This document shows, one piece after another, positions 13,990-25,747 of a stretch of DNA of 64,000 bases. The translations under genes and the position numbers were made by a program. Numbering within the stretch: position 1 is the stretch's first letter; every line of letters begins with the position of its first letter. The notes beneath the pieces were generated by a model. It had not been told where the DNA came from. It ran no database searches and saw nothing but the letters and a program-made list of their open reading frames with translations. Location: positions 7,750,001 to 7,814,000 of the forward strand of contig NW_023503555.1 in the NCBI RefSeq assembly GCF_014529535.1. The letters run 5' to 3'. The stretch is from Bradysia coprophila (Eukaryota > Arthropoda > Insecta > Diptera > Sciaridae).

Positions 13990-14740
13990 CGTACTTTTAA
14001 TGTTTCAAGCACTTCTTTCAAAGCCCTCAGCATGTAATAGTATGTTGTGTTACAAGTATTGTAATGTTGATTTTTTCAGCACTAGACCCAAGTTTTGTGC
14101 CACCGAGAATTGAAATACGACTCTTTTCAGCACTCATTTTAGTGTTGTAAGTGACTTATTTCAGCACCCGTTTGATGTGATATTACAACACTCAAAGCAG
14201 TGTTGAAATGGAATTTGTATGAGTTGTTACAGCATTCGTTTGAGAAAATGCAAAGCAATGTGATCGATCAAATTTGAAGAGTGATTGTTTACAATGAAAA
14301 CTAGGCCCCACCGTTTGGGCGGGTCAGGTCCCTTGACTGGCAATTTTATTCTTATCACTATTTTTAATCAATTTCATTGTATTTTCCACGCCTCTCCTCA
14401 ACAAAAAAAAAAGTTTTTCGGAATGCACCCAAAAACTAAGAACGCACATCGATTCTGGGACCTATGGAAAGCTCAGAACAACATTCAGTAAAATCGGACC
14501 AGCTCCTTTCCCACACAAAATTTTTCATTTCATGAAATTTCATACACCCATCTGAAACCGTTTTGTCACAAAAGTTCCGTGAGTGGACATATTTTAAATC
14601 GAAGTTAATTTTTATCTTATAGTCAGAGGCCATACCTTGTTCTGAGCTCCCAAAAGGTCCCAGAATCGATGTGCGTTCTTTGTTTTTGGGTGCATTTCGG
14701 AAAAACTTATTTTTTGTTGAGGAGGGGCGTGTTTCCGTTG
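13990..14740. repeat. Composite of dispersed and inverted repeats
   Basis: 14107-14300 (GAATTGAAATACGACTCTTT...) recurs in the same orientation at 61228-61425. Next to it, 14383-14485 and 14640-14740 form an inverted pair sharing CCCAGAATCGATGTGCGTTC. No gene. Confidence 0.7.
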
Positions 14741-14879
14741 TTAAACTTCCGAAACATCACAAATTACTGATATGAAAACCCTCGCTTGAGTTCAAATTTT
14801 TTAGAAATGTATTTTTTGTGTTCTCAATTTTCTTGTAAATTTGCGGCAAGATTTTTAATCAACCATAAATCATAAATTA

Positions 14880-15180
14880 AATACAAGGACTTGTGTGAAT
14901 TACGGCCCTCACTCCGCTCTGGCCGCAAAATTCCCACTACGAGTTGTCTATTATTCTGTTTCATAGTCTTATTGCTACAGCTAATCAGAAGTAAATGATG
15001 CGAATGTAGAACGATTAGAGGACTCTTTCACTTTGGTACAATATAAAAAAGTACGATAGATGTTCTTATCTTACTTTTATGTACAAAAAGAAAGTACTTA
15101 CCATTAATCCAGTAATCATGAATAAAATATCACGACTCGTGCGAATTACGGCCCTCGCTTCGCTCTGGCCGCAAACTTCA
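14880..15180 (+). repeat. Direct repeat of a GC-rich block
   Basis: GAATTACGGCCCTC plus CGCTCTGGCCGCAAA occurs at about 14898 and 15140, 250 bp apart, in otherwise A+T-rich DNA. Confidence 0.6.
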
Positions 15181-16239
15181 CACTCCTGGGAGTTTTAAAG
15201 TTTTCTGTTTGATTGTTTTTTAATGTCATTCCATACATATATGAATAACGATTCATATAAATTGGTTTTTCATAAAATTTTATACATTTTTTATGCCATG
15301 GCGTGAAATGCGCTACTTTTGCCCGTGATAGCTGACTATCATCGTTATAGCCAAAGAATTTATGCGCCGTTTCTGAGAACTAGTGAATACGACCACTGAC
15401 TAACATCGGGATCGGTGAAGTGTGCAATTTTAAGTTTAGTAAAATTATTGGTGTTGAGGAATTTCGCGCCGTGTCATTCACAATAACCGTCATGGTGACA
15501 TTTTCCTTATACAAAATGTGTCATTTTGTCAATTATTGTGAATGACGCAACGCGAACTTCTTAGCAGCCAAATTTTTATCACCCTGGAACATCCGCAATT
15601 GTAGCCCTAAAAAGCCTAAAATAGTATGTTACATACCAAGGATCAAAAAGGTGTGTTTTAGACCCAGGTGGTGAAAACTTCCAGTGATGGAGCGACGCGA
15701 AGCCAACAATTTATCCAACAATTTATTGTATGAACTGCAATAACATACACTAATTTTAAATATGATTTTCTTGTTATAACGAATGCATTAAATGATAATG
15801 CTACGCGCGTATGCATTAATTGGTATTGCTACGCGCTGAACGAACAATGCTGTACGGTCAACAAATGTAAACAACGACATTAAATTTGTGTATGTTGTTT
15901 TGTTCGGAATGTGACTTTAGTAGCTTTAGTACTCCAGGAAGAAAAATACTATTTTGAAGGGTGATATCTCCGAGCCGAAGTGGCGGAAGTTTCGAAATCA
16001 TGAAATTGGTGGAGGGTAAAATGCTCCGTCTAACAAAGTTGTTAGATGGTATCCCAAATGCACAATTTTGAAAACGTATTTTGCATTGCATCCGGTGAAC
16101 TTATGGAAATACTTCCAGTGTACGGTGTTTTTCCCAAATTTTAATTAGTTGTTTAGTCCTATGCTTAAGCTTTACAAGGGGACCAAACATTATGCTCAAA
16201 ACAAACGAGGCATTGAAAACGTGTTTTGGTCCTAGTTTT

Positions 16240-16507
16240 TAAATAGCCTCAATACGAACAACACACACTCTACGGATAATAGCGGCAGAGTCAAAATGAC
16301 CCAAAATTATATCGACTAAATTTGAAGTTTTTGGACAAAATAATGTATGGACGACTTATTCATTATCAAAAATAAAGGGCACCTTCCATACATCACTTTT
16401 CGATTGGACCACGGGAACCACCTGGAAACACTTGCAAAAATCAAGCAAAATTTCGACCCTGCCGCTATTATCTGTAGAGTGTGTGTTGTTTGTATTGAGG
16501 CTATTTA
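16240..16507. mobile_element. hAT-type MITE with about 50-bp TIRs
   Basis: TAAATAGCCTCAATACGAAC at the left is answered by GAGGCTATTTA at the right; the arms continue through ACACACTCTACGGATAATAG. CTAGTTTT lies at 16232-16239 and 16508-16515, a perfect 8-bp duplication. A further inverted pair (16197-16235 and 16600-16637) surrounds it. Confidence 0.85.
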
Positions 16508-16638
16508 CTAGTTTTCATTGACAGATGCAGCAATCGCGATTTTGAATAGAAAAAGTTCTAACTTCATTTGACAGTTTCGAAAATTTCGTCATGAAAAATA
16601 GGACCAAAACATGTTTTGAATGCCTCGTTTGTTTTGAC

Positions 16639-16680
16639 CAAGGTAAATATAGTGAGGAGGTCCTCACTATATTTACCTTG
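16639..16680. mobile_element. 42-bp palindromic element with perfect 8-bp TSD
   Basis: CAAGGTAAATATAGTGAGGA is followed by GG and then its exact inverse, 42 bp in all. GTTTTGAC flanks it directly at 16631-16638 and 16681-16688. The same ends (CAAGGTAAATATAG) bound the 227-bp element at 63128. This is a hAT-type signature with no internal sequence. Confidence 0.85.
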
Positions 16681-17103
16681 GTTTTGACCAGAACGTTCAG
16701 GAAAATTTCATGATTGCCAATGCATAAAAAAAAATTGCAAATTTTTTTGTTGACGTGATCCATTGTTTACATTTAATTTGGTTTAATTCATCAAATGATT
16801 TTGGGAATAATTACGTCAATATCCATTTTATTTACATTTTTCGCTCACTGAGCATATTCTATCCAAATTGTTTTTTTCACATTCATTTGCTGGCATCTTT
16901 CGAAAATTTCCTTTTTTTGGATGAAAAATGCAGACAATTAACGTACCAGCAGAATTCAATTTTATGATTTTTGAAAAATTGGACAAATCAACAAACAAAT
17001 GAGTGACATTTCGTTTTTTATTGGGTTGGTATCGTTGGAATAGTGATTTTAAAGTCTGTGTTATGGATTTATTTTTGCGTTTATATGATTACTAGCACTG
17101 ATA

Positions 17104-17126
17104 CCCGGCCTTCGGCCGGGATGTAC
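17104..17126. repeat. GC-rich stem-loop
   Basis: CCCGGCC TT CGGCCGGG in an A+T-rich setting. Could be the end hairpin of a mobile element; no partner found. Confidence 0.4.
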
Positions 17127-17629
17127 TGATTACACTAATTATAATTTTATTTATTTAACGGGCATAACAGGTGTTATATCTCCTACTAAAAAAATGATTT
17201 CCCGAGAGTTTGAAATTCCCAGGTACAGTCAGGAATTGTGAATACCGCAGTAGCAATGCCAATAGGTTCTGTCGACCGCGACCGTGGTAAAGTCGTAAAA
17301 TACAATAAGAAACCGTGCCGAACTTACAGTGCCATACTTGAAAATGTCATAGTGCCATACTTAGATTAATTAATTCTGTTATCAATTTAAAACTTCTTAT
17401 TGGCTTTGACAGACACTCCGTAGGACCGCTTTCCTGATTCTTTGGCGATCGCTTTTGAAAAGAACCATCAAACATGATTCTTTGAAAGCCGCTTTTTAAA
17501 AACGCCTTTAGAGAACTGGTTCATCGACCCCTCGGCGTTCGTTTTTTGATAAGACCATCAGAGACTTGGCCTCCTGACCATAAGTAACGGACCAACGTGC
17601 CGCGTGTTGCACAGATGTGAAGTGTGGTG

Positions 17630-17815
17630 CACCCAGGTGAACCGTGGTGCACCGAGATGACCCAAGGTGCACCGAGATGACCCAAGGTGCACCGAGATGA
17701 CCCAAGGTGCACCGAGATGACCCAAGGTGCACCGAGGTGACCCAAGGTGCACCGAGGTGACCCAAGGTGCAGCGAGGTGACCCAAGGTGCAGCGAGGTGA
17801 CCCAAGGTGAGATGA
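17630..17815 (+). repeat. 20-bp minisatellite
   Basis: About nine to ten units of GACCCAAGGTGCACCGAGAT with single-base variants. Because 20 is not divisible by three, all frames read repeated Gly-His-Leu-Gly type peptides; these open frames are not genes. Confidence 0.92.
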
Positions 17816-18113
17816 GGTGCACCGTGTTTGTGTTTTATATTATAGATTATATTATAGATGTTTGAATTTAAGCCGCACTTACGGCGTGAATTGTTTGCCA
17901 CACATCAGTAACTACTTTTTCATCGAATCATTCACTTAAAATTCAAATTTTAGGCACACTTACGGCGTGAATTCTCGCTAAAGCTACTCGTATGTGCGCT
18001 AGAAATTATTTTGCAAAATAAAGATGGCTGTCTCTAAGGGCCGCGATGCCCTTCAATTTCCACACCCAATCGACTAATGTGTAATTTTCCTTCAAGCAGG
18101 AAGGATGCAGAAT

Positions 18114-18591
18114 TAGAGATGAGTGGGCATAGCAAATTTTTGTGCCCACATGCCCACTATGCCCGTCATTTGAAATCTATGCCCAATGCCCAGACCAATG
18201 CCCACAAGTAAAATGCCCATGGGCACTAGCCCAGCCCACAAACTTTGTCTACAAGAATCGCTGATTTAGTTAGTGTTAAATGTGTCTTGTATGTGTAATA
18301 AGTTTGTATAAAGACATTCTTCTAGTGACTCCCATGTTAATGACGACCGTTTCAAACAAAATTTAATTTCAGGATCCAAAAAAATTCCGATATTACACTA
18401 ATTATCGAAAAATATTTCTTATGAATTGATGGGATGACGATAACAAATCGTAGTTTGGGCGCCCAAATTTTATAAAAATGCCCACACCCTGGCCTATGCC
18501 CACGATCTCTGAAGCCCATTACGCCCATGCCCATGGGCATGAGGCATGGGCTGCGGGCAGCCCGCTTTTGCGGGCGGCCCACTCATCTCTA
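18114..18591. mobile_element. hAT-type MITE rich in GCCCAT, 478 bp
   Basis: TAGAGATGAGTGGGC and its inverse bound the element. Flanks TGCAGAAT and TGCAAAAT differ at one base. Both ends are full of ATGCCCA units, giving local G/C skew in an A+T-rich window. It ends 270 bp upstream of the C2H2 gene. Confidence 0.82.
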
Positions 18592-18861
18592 TGCAAAATG
18601 TCAAAAAATATTTATTTGAATTATCGATGTAAATGTTTACCTGATTTCATTTTAAATAAAATGGCAGCACTGCAATGGAAAAATCAGATGATTATTCACT
18701 TCCATCTTGAAAATGACAAAACATTGACAGACGCTGATACCACACCTTTGACAGACGCCGATACCGCACCTTTGACATAATATTTCGACGCTCTAAACAA
18801 AAAATCCAAAATTATCGTCAGTTTCCAAGTGTCTTCCGAGTTGTTCATATCAAAAAAGAAA

Positions 18862-20749
18862 ATGTCTCTAAAAATATTTTTGCGTAGGTCGCTGCAGACA
18901 CCAAGCCAAAGCAATGAGACAACAACTAATCTCTGGAGACCGTACACAGATGCGCTTGATGTTGGACAATATAACCAGATTCGTCGATATAAAAACATTA
19001 ATTTTGATCAGTTAGATTTAGCAGTCACAGAAAACCAGGTATTTACGACGCCCAGTTCAGAATGAATTTTTTTCACAATTTTATTGAATCTGAAGAGATT
19101 TTCTAGTGATGAGAGTCAAACACAGACATAGATTAGTAAAAAAGGCATTTTATTTACAGCAAAATAATATCTGGAGACCGTTTGCTGGCATGGATATCGA
19201 CGTTGTTGAACAGAATAATGAATTGGTGGTGAATGAAGACGAATTGAAATCGAGTAAAGAACAGGTATGCATGACTCATTTTCTTCTCAGTCCAATATTC
19301 TTATGATAAAATAAAAGATAAGATTAGTCATACGTTATTGTCTTCGCAGATCCTGCCGCATCGAAAAAGAAAATATAACGAAGCTGAATGGAACAATTGC
19401 GAGTAAGCATAAAATTTGAAATTACAATATTTTCACGATTCTCAATTTAAAACTAATTTCAGGTCTGATCTTCTGCAAGCACAGCAAAATAATATTACGC
19501 AAAATGCACAGCAGTACGACCTGCCGCAACCGGTTGCCAAAATTGAACAGAAACATCGTTTGGCACAACAAGTGATGAAGCAAAGAAAGAAGAAAGAGGT
19601 CAAACATCCCATCAATTCCAGACGATCACTTAGACTGAAGTGTAAAAAGGTAATTGTTTCTCTCTAAAAATTTGTCTCTAGCATCGCCTGTCATACAAAT
19701 CCATTCACAACGTCAGTTGCTTACAGCAACTTACTTGGAGTGAAGTGTAGCCTTTTGAAGTAGTTGCGAAAAATATTTTCTCTCTACAAAATTTGTGATT
19801 ACTTTCGCAACTACTTCAGACGGCTCTTAGCCTTTTGATGCAGTTGCCAAAGTTATTGCAAAAAGACATTTTCCGCGTACGAATTTTGCAACTACTTCAG
19901 GCGGATGTTCAGTTCATGCTAGAAGAAGAACTGTGACGCTCGTCTTGTTCTATTAGTTTTTGATTCTTTTCATAGTCATTTTTCTGTAGCTTGTCGTCGA
20001 AAAGTGCTAGTGCCCAGTATCAATAAAACTTCGACCAATGCCGTAGTGGTGCCCAAGCCTCACTTGTCCTTAGAAGTCGGCGCCCCTAATTGACTTTCGT
20101 CCGTTCTTAGGTTCCGCTACTTAAACCTTTTGTTTAATTTTTCGTTTCTCATTTCAGGTGCGAGGTGATCTTCCCGTCAAGAAAGGCAATTCGTTGCCTA
20201 GACGCTCGAAGAGAAACGCTCGAAACGCTACAAGTGCAAGGGCTGTTGAAAGTAAGTTTTTATTAAAATTCAAAGAATGTTTTGCCATTAATTACGATTT
20301 AAGTCCGATGAAAATTCAAAATTTTAAGTCTCAAACACAAATGCAGCGTCAGAGTGCGTTGAAATTTATTTTTAATTCATTTGTTCATCACTTGGTTCAC
20401 CCAAAATTCAGTAACTTATTGCGTGAATTCACAGCGGTTGGTCGAATCCAAAGTATATAAACACTGAAGATAATGCAATGCGCAGTTACGCACGGATCGC
20501 TACTTTCAGGCGAATTAAGATTGCATTACCTTCAGTGTTTACATGCTTTGAGTCGATCTCCTTACTCAAAAAATTTAGATCCGAAAATAAATTGAGATTT
20601 TGATTTCAGGTAACATGGTTCATCAGTGCAACGTGTGCAACAAGACTTATCGCAAAAGCGGCTTTTTAAGTCTACATTATCGTAGGTGTCATCCACAAAT
20701 CATTTCAACGAAGACACCAGAAGTCGCGCGAAAAGGAGATAAGAAATAA
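18862..20749 (+). CDS. Single C2H2 zinc-finger basic nuclear protein (6 exons, 251 aa)
   Basis: Exons 18862-19038, 19160-19264, 19350-19402, 19463-19649, 20158-20251 and 20610-20749 join in phase to 251 aa. Exons 1 and 2 each carry a short related motif (NLWRPY and NIWRPF), hinting at exon duplication. Exons 3-5 are glutamine- and lysine/arginine-rich (KRKYNEAEW, RRSLRLKCKK, RRSKRNARN), as in nuclear proteins. The last exon has one classical finger, CNVCNKTYRKSGF then LSLHYRRCH, with C-x2-C-x12-H-x4-H spacing, similar to the single Kruppel finger of d4/DPF (Requiem) proteins. The tandem PHD that follows that finger in d4 proteins is absent here; a tandem PHD is encoded 10 kb downstream on the same strand. 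A TCAGT initiator-like motif lies about 43 nt before the ATG. Function is not known; chromatin association is an inference. Confidence 0.75.
20459..20551. mobile_element. Short MITE in the last intron of the C2H2 gene
   Basis: AACACTGAAGATAATGCAAT and ATTGCATTACCTTCAGTGTT are inverted and flanked by TA. Same end family as 50637. Confidence 0.7.
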
Positions 20750-20765
20750 ATTGGACAAGATTTAC

Positions 20766-20788
20766 CAACGCACTCCAAGAGTGCGTTG
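20766..20788. repeat. 23-bp palindrome CAACGCACTC / GAGTGCGTTG
   Basis: Two 10-bp arms around CAA, resembling the ends of the AACGCACT MITE family. GATTTA occurs on both sides. Lies 17 bp after the C2H2 gene stop. Confidence 0.5.
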
Positions 20789-21450
20789 GATTTAGGGAAT
20801 GCAGAACCGGTACCAGAACCGGTTACCTGAGAACCGTAACAAGGTTCTTTTTAGTCTGTAACCGGTTCCTACAAAAAAAAGTGAAAAAAAGCTCTTGTAA
20901 CACCTAGGAAATTGTTACCACATACTCAAAAAAAAGAAAAAAAAAACAGCAATTTGGAAAACAAGCTATTGGATTCTAGAGTCGATCGCGACAAAATGTT
21001 AAATAAGAAAACTCTGTTCTGAATTACTTTAGGAACTTGATTTAATAACAGTGAAACTGGGCCAATTGTCAAGTGTGCCCTTTCTTTTGTTAATATTATT
21101 TATCTATAAATTATTTCAATAAATGGCTAGATTTTTAGCACTAAAAGTGAAAAACGGTGTTCGTATATGATAGATTATCTCTCTGTAGATTAAAGGCAAT
21201 TGAGGAGTCAAGTAACCAAGAATAAAGATTAGTATGATTTGGATTTCACGCGTATAGTTAAGTCAAATCAATACTGTTCAGACGTTTTCAATAAACAAAA
21301 GAAGCATGGACGTCGTTGTGCAACGCATTCGAACATAAAGGCGTATCTAAGTGGATGTAGTTCGCCGTGAACTGTTAACGCTGAAAATTATGGAAACAGA
21401 CAACCTTGAAAGTCACCTGAAATTCGACAAGGCTGTATTCTTTGAGGAGG

Positions 21451-22919
21451 TCACGCACATCGCAATTTTATTAGATACGCGGAAACACACCTTTAACATA
21501 AAAACAAATTCACCAAAATTGAATTTGTATGGCGTGGTGAATTTTTTGTATGAAATGTGGTGTGTAACCCGCGTATCTGCATCTGGGTCACATCGCAATT
21601 TTATTAGATACGCGGAAACACACCTTTAACATACAAACAAATTCAACAAAATTGAATTTGTATGGCGTGGTGATTTTTTTGTATGAGATGTGGTGTGTAA
21701 CCCGCGTATCTGCATCTGCGTCACATCGCAATTTTATTAGATACGCTGAAACACACCTTTAACATACAAACAAATTCAACAAAATTGAATTTGTATGGCG
21801 TGGTGAATTTTTTGTATGAGATGTGGTGTGTAACCCGCGTATCTGCATCTGCGTCACATCGCAATTTTATTAGATACGCGGAAACACACCTTTAACATAC
21901 AAACAAATTCAACAAAATCGAATTTGTATGGCGCGGTGAATTTTTTGTATGAAATGTGGTGTGTAGCCCGCGTATCTGCATCTGCGTCACATCGCAATTT
22001 TATTAGATACGCGGAAACACACCTTTAACATACAAACAAATTCAACAAAATTGAATTTGTATGGCGTGGTGAATTTTTTGTATGAAATGTGGTGTGTAGC
22101 CCGCGTATCTGCATCTGCGTCACATCGCAATTTTATTAGATACGTGGAAACACACCTTTAACAAACAAACAAATTCACCAAAATTGAATTTGTATGGCGT
22201 GATGAATTTTTTGTATGAAATGTGGTGTGTAGCCCGCGTATCTGCATCTGCGTCACATCGCAATTTTATTAGATACGCTGAAACACACCTTTAACATACA
22301 AACAAATTCAACAAAATTGAATTTGTATGGCGTGGTGAGTTTTTTGTATGAAATGTGGTGTGTAACCCGCGTATCTGCATCTGCGTCACATCGCAATTTT
22401 ATTAGATACGCTGAAACACACCTTTAACATACAAACAAATTCAACAAAATTGAATTTGTATGGCGTGGTGAATTTTTTGTATGAAATGTGGTGTGTAGCC
22501 CGCGTATCTGCATCTGCGTCACATCGCAATTTTATTAGATACGCTGAAACACACCTTTAACATACAAACAAATTCAACAAAATTGAATTTGTATGGCGTG
22601 GTGAATTTTTTGTATGAAATGTGGTGTGTAACCCGCGTATCTGCATCTGCGTCACATCGCAATTTTATTAGATACGCGGAAACACACCTTTAACATACAA
22701 ACAAATTCAACAAAATTGAATTTGTATGGCGTGATGAATTTTTTGTATGAAATGTGGTGTGTAGCCCGCGTATCTGCATCTGCGTCACATCGCGATTTTA
22801 TTAGATACGCGGAAACACACCTTTAACATACAAACAAATCAACAAAATTGAATTTGTATGGCGTGGTGAATTTTTTGTATGAAATGTGGTGTGTAACCCG
22901 TGTATCTGCATCTGCGTGA
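21451..22919. repeat. 133-bp tandem array, 11 units, each an imperfect hairpin
   Basis: The landmark CGCAATTTTATT recurs every 133 bp from 21461 to 22791 (the last as CGCGATTTTATT). Each unit is largely palindromic: AGATACGCGGAAACACACC is answered by GGTGTGTAACCCGCGTATCT, and the centre has ACAAATTCAA...TTGAATTTGT. The whole array starts TCACGCA and ends TGCGTGA. A single-copy relative is at about 26188-26288. Confidence 0.92.
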
Positions 22920-23114
22920 CATCGATAGGTCTGTTCCAAAAGCGTTGAGGTTTTGGCTCTGTGGATAATGATGCTCTTGTTCGTTTCGGCTTGTCAAAAA
23001 TCATTTTCACCGAATACGAAGGAATAAGCCTAAATTATTTAAGAAATCTACAATCTATCGGTGCGAAGATGGAAGATAAAGACAAAATTTGCATGTTAAA
23101 CAGATCACTAATCA

Positions 23115-23230
23115 ATAAAGGAAGGGTTGGCTCAGTTCTAACGTGCTGGCCTTTCACCAAGAAACCCAGGATTCAATCCCGGTGGCAGCAAATTCTGACA
23201 CGGAAGAAAGAGTGTTTCGATCTGCGAGAT
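23115..23230 (+). mobile_element. tRNA-derived SINE-like sequence
   Basis: A box-like TTGGCTCAGTTCTAACG at 23127-23143 and B box-like GGATTCAATCCC at 23169-23180 in tRNA-like spacing. Just 3' of the 133-bp array. A weaker B box (GAAGTTCGATTCCC) lies near 12545-12560. Confidence 0.5.
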
Positions 23231-23855
23231 GATAGGTCATACCTTTTTGCATGTGAATATCTAGCGAATCGTAAATCAACTGAAATTAAACTTTTATGTT
23301 ATTTTGTTCATCACTAGACATGCGGCTGTATGGTGGTGAAGCAACCACAATGCTGGTCTTACCCAAGGAAAGGAACAAGTATTAGTGTTGTGCAAGAACA
23401 AAACAAGTATAAAAACTTAAAATGATCACACTGCTAAACACTGTCTGGTTCTAATATAGAAATATCAAGAATCCCTTCGCTATTAATTTATCAATGTGTC
23501 TGCTGGTCTGCTTAATGGCACGAACGTTTGGTCGTTCGGAGGTTTGGTATAGATATTTCGGTATTTCTACATCAAACCAGACACCTCACATGTAGCAGAT
23601 GAGCATTTGAAATTTTTATACTTCATTTGTTCTTGCACAACACTGGTACTTGTTTTTTTGCATGGGTAAAACATATTCCCATAATGTTTCTATAGAAATG
23701 GCCGAGATGTTACCTCTATCTGTCGAAGCTACGTCCCAGTGGCCAAATTATCATTGCTTCTACATGATTCCACACAAAATGCTTCTAGAATGAACATAGA
23801 AAACATTCGGAAGCTAACGAAATCACAATATTCACTGCATTTCTTTTGTAAAGAT

Positions 23856-24057
23856 CACGGCAGAGTAAAGTTAACCAGGCAGGAGTGGACATTTGACAAG
23901 GGACCTGAATAATCTAGTAGCACTATATTTTTTGCGAATAAAGTTTTTCAATTTATGTCAGTGTTCATTTGAGTTTATTTTCGTACAGTGTATTAGGTCC
24001 CTTATTTGACGTTTCGAAAATGAACCGCTCCTGCCTGGTTTATTTTACTCTGCCGTG
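23856..24057. mobile_element. hAT-type MITE, CACGGCAGAG family, 202 bp
   Basis: CACGGCAGAGTAAA at the left and TTTACTCTGCCGTG at the right; the arms also share the CCAGGCAGGAG/CTCCTGCCTGG block. GTAAAGAT flanks both sides (23848-23855, 24058-24065), a perfect 8-bp duplication. Confidence 0.88.
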
Positions 24058-24166
24058 GTAAAGATAGATTGCTTGTTTTCGTTGTATGAACATCATGGAC
24101 ATACAATACAAACAATCCTAAGCGGTAGCTCTTATCACTAAAGCCTCCAAATTTGACACTTGTCAA

Positions 24167-24540
24167 TAGGTTAGTTCCAAGGCTGTATGAATTCATCCAC
24201 ATAACCTTAATCTCAATAATATTTGTGTGTAAATCGCGTAGGCGACGTTGCTGTATTTGTATGACATATCACGTAAGCGACGTTGCTATGGATGAAATTG
24301 TCGTTGTTCGGGTTGTCAAAGTTCGTGTTTACAGTTACTTGGAACAAACCTATATGTTTCTTCCAAGGCCGTTCAAAATGTCAATCGTCATCCACAGAGA
24401 ACTCAACACAACCTCACTTTGAAGTTTTAACGAAGAAATTTGTTTAAGTTGCGGTTATGTTTGCTTCTGTGGATGACGGTCGATTGTTTTCGGCCTGTCA
24501 AAATTCGTTTTTACCGTACGATGGACGAAACCTATTCAGT
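24167..24540. mobile_element. Two adjacent TA-flanked MITEs
   Basis: 24167-24354 begins ATAGGTTAGTTCCAAG and ends CTTGGAACAAACCTAT; it shares ATCGCGTAGGCGACGTTGCT with 59700-59906. From about 24352 a relative of the 4117 element follows, running to ACGAAACCTAT near 24535. Confidence 0.7.
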
Positions 24541-25361
24541 AGCAGTGCTGTGGTTTAATGAAAATCTAAAATTTTTATTTCAGTCTTTCATTCTTGAAAT
24601 AAAAATCTAAATTGTTAAATGAAATTATTGTGTAATTAATTCGTAGGCCAATGCATTCAAGCTAAACCGATCGATTTTGAAGGATCGGCCCATACCTGAT
24701 TTGTACATTCATTGTACAAACCACAACAACTCCCAAATTCGAAAACATGTCGAATTTGGTTTTTCTCTCCATGTACTTCCTTCCATTTCCTTGCTGGTTT
24801 GATTTTTGATTTCCGCACATTACGTCATTTGGGCCTGCGGTAAATAGTCCCATTCTCATTTAATGTTTAAGGAAGCGCTACGCTAAGTGAGGTTACTTTA
24901 GGCCATTTGTTGAACCCGATAGATTTGGTTAAATTTAAATGAAAAATGAGTTCGTCTGCAGGATGACCATACCTGGTTTATACTTTTATTGATTGATGTG
25001 CAAGCTTGCACGAAATTATTCATAAAATAATATGAACAAAATCAAAAATTATTGAATTTTGAAATATGTCGTATCGTATAACTGCACGCACGCCCAGCTG
25101 CAATAATTCTATCTACCCTAGGAGCTCGTTCAGGCACGAAATTTCTTTCACCGAGTTTCGTTCAGTTAACGATGACAGGTATAACTGTGAGGTTAGATTT
25201 CTCACGATGTATTTTGGTCGTGAAATGTTACCCAAATGTCATTAAAGAAGCAAATGTCATATAAGAAGTAAAATTTGAATTTACGATGGTTTGTGATGAT
25301 GTACATTTTTAAGTGCAAACTGTAAACTGGACGGAAATGTTATTCCCAAACATTAAATTAA

Positions 25362-25747
25362 GAGGGCAGACTAGGTGTGAAGTAGGCTATATATTGAAAA
25401 ATTGGTTTTAAAATTAATGTAGACCATTTAATGAAAATCTGTTCCAGCAATTAGATGAGCAATATGTTTATCTATCTCTAAAAAATGAAAAACGATTTAC
25501 AATAAGCATCAGTTGGAAGAAAACCGATTTCCAAAAAAATATTGCATAGCCTAACTTTAAGCGACGTTCATATTTTGGAAATCGGTTTTCTTCCAACTGA
25601 TGCTTATTGTAAATCGTTTTTCATTTTTTAGAGATAGATAAACATATTGCTCATCTAATTGCTGGAACAGATTTTCATTAAATGGTCTACATTAATTTTA
25701 AAACCAATTTTTCAATATATGGCCTACTTCACACCTAGTCTACCCTC
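25362..25747. mobile_element. TTAA-flanked long-hairpin MITE, 386 bp
   Basis: Nearly perfect inverted arms of about 170 bp begin GAGGGCAGACTAGGTGTGAA. TTAA lies on both sides (25358-25361, 25748-25751), the piggyBac-type target. The transcript would fold into a long double strand. Confidence 0.9.

Noticed and set aside
17508-17901. Minus-strand open frames with repeated LGHLGAPW-type peptides
   Set aside because: They arise from a stop-free 20-bp minisatellite and appear in all three frames.
21461-22923. CRISPR-like array
   Set aside because: The 133-bp units are contiguous and nearly identical with no variable spacers; it is a tandem satellite in a eukaryotic genome.
22961-23317. 118-codon plus-strand open frame
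   Set aside because: It runs across a tRNA-derived SINE-like segment and has no splice or family support.
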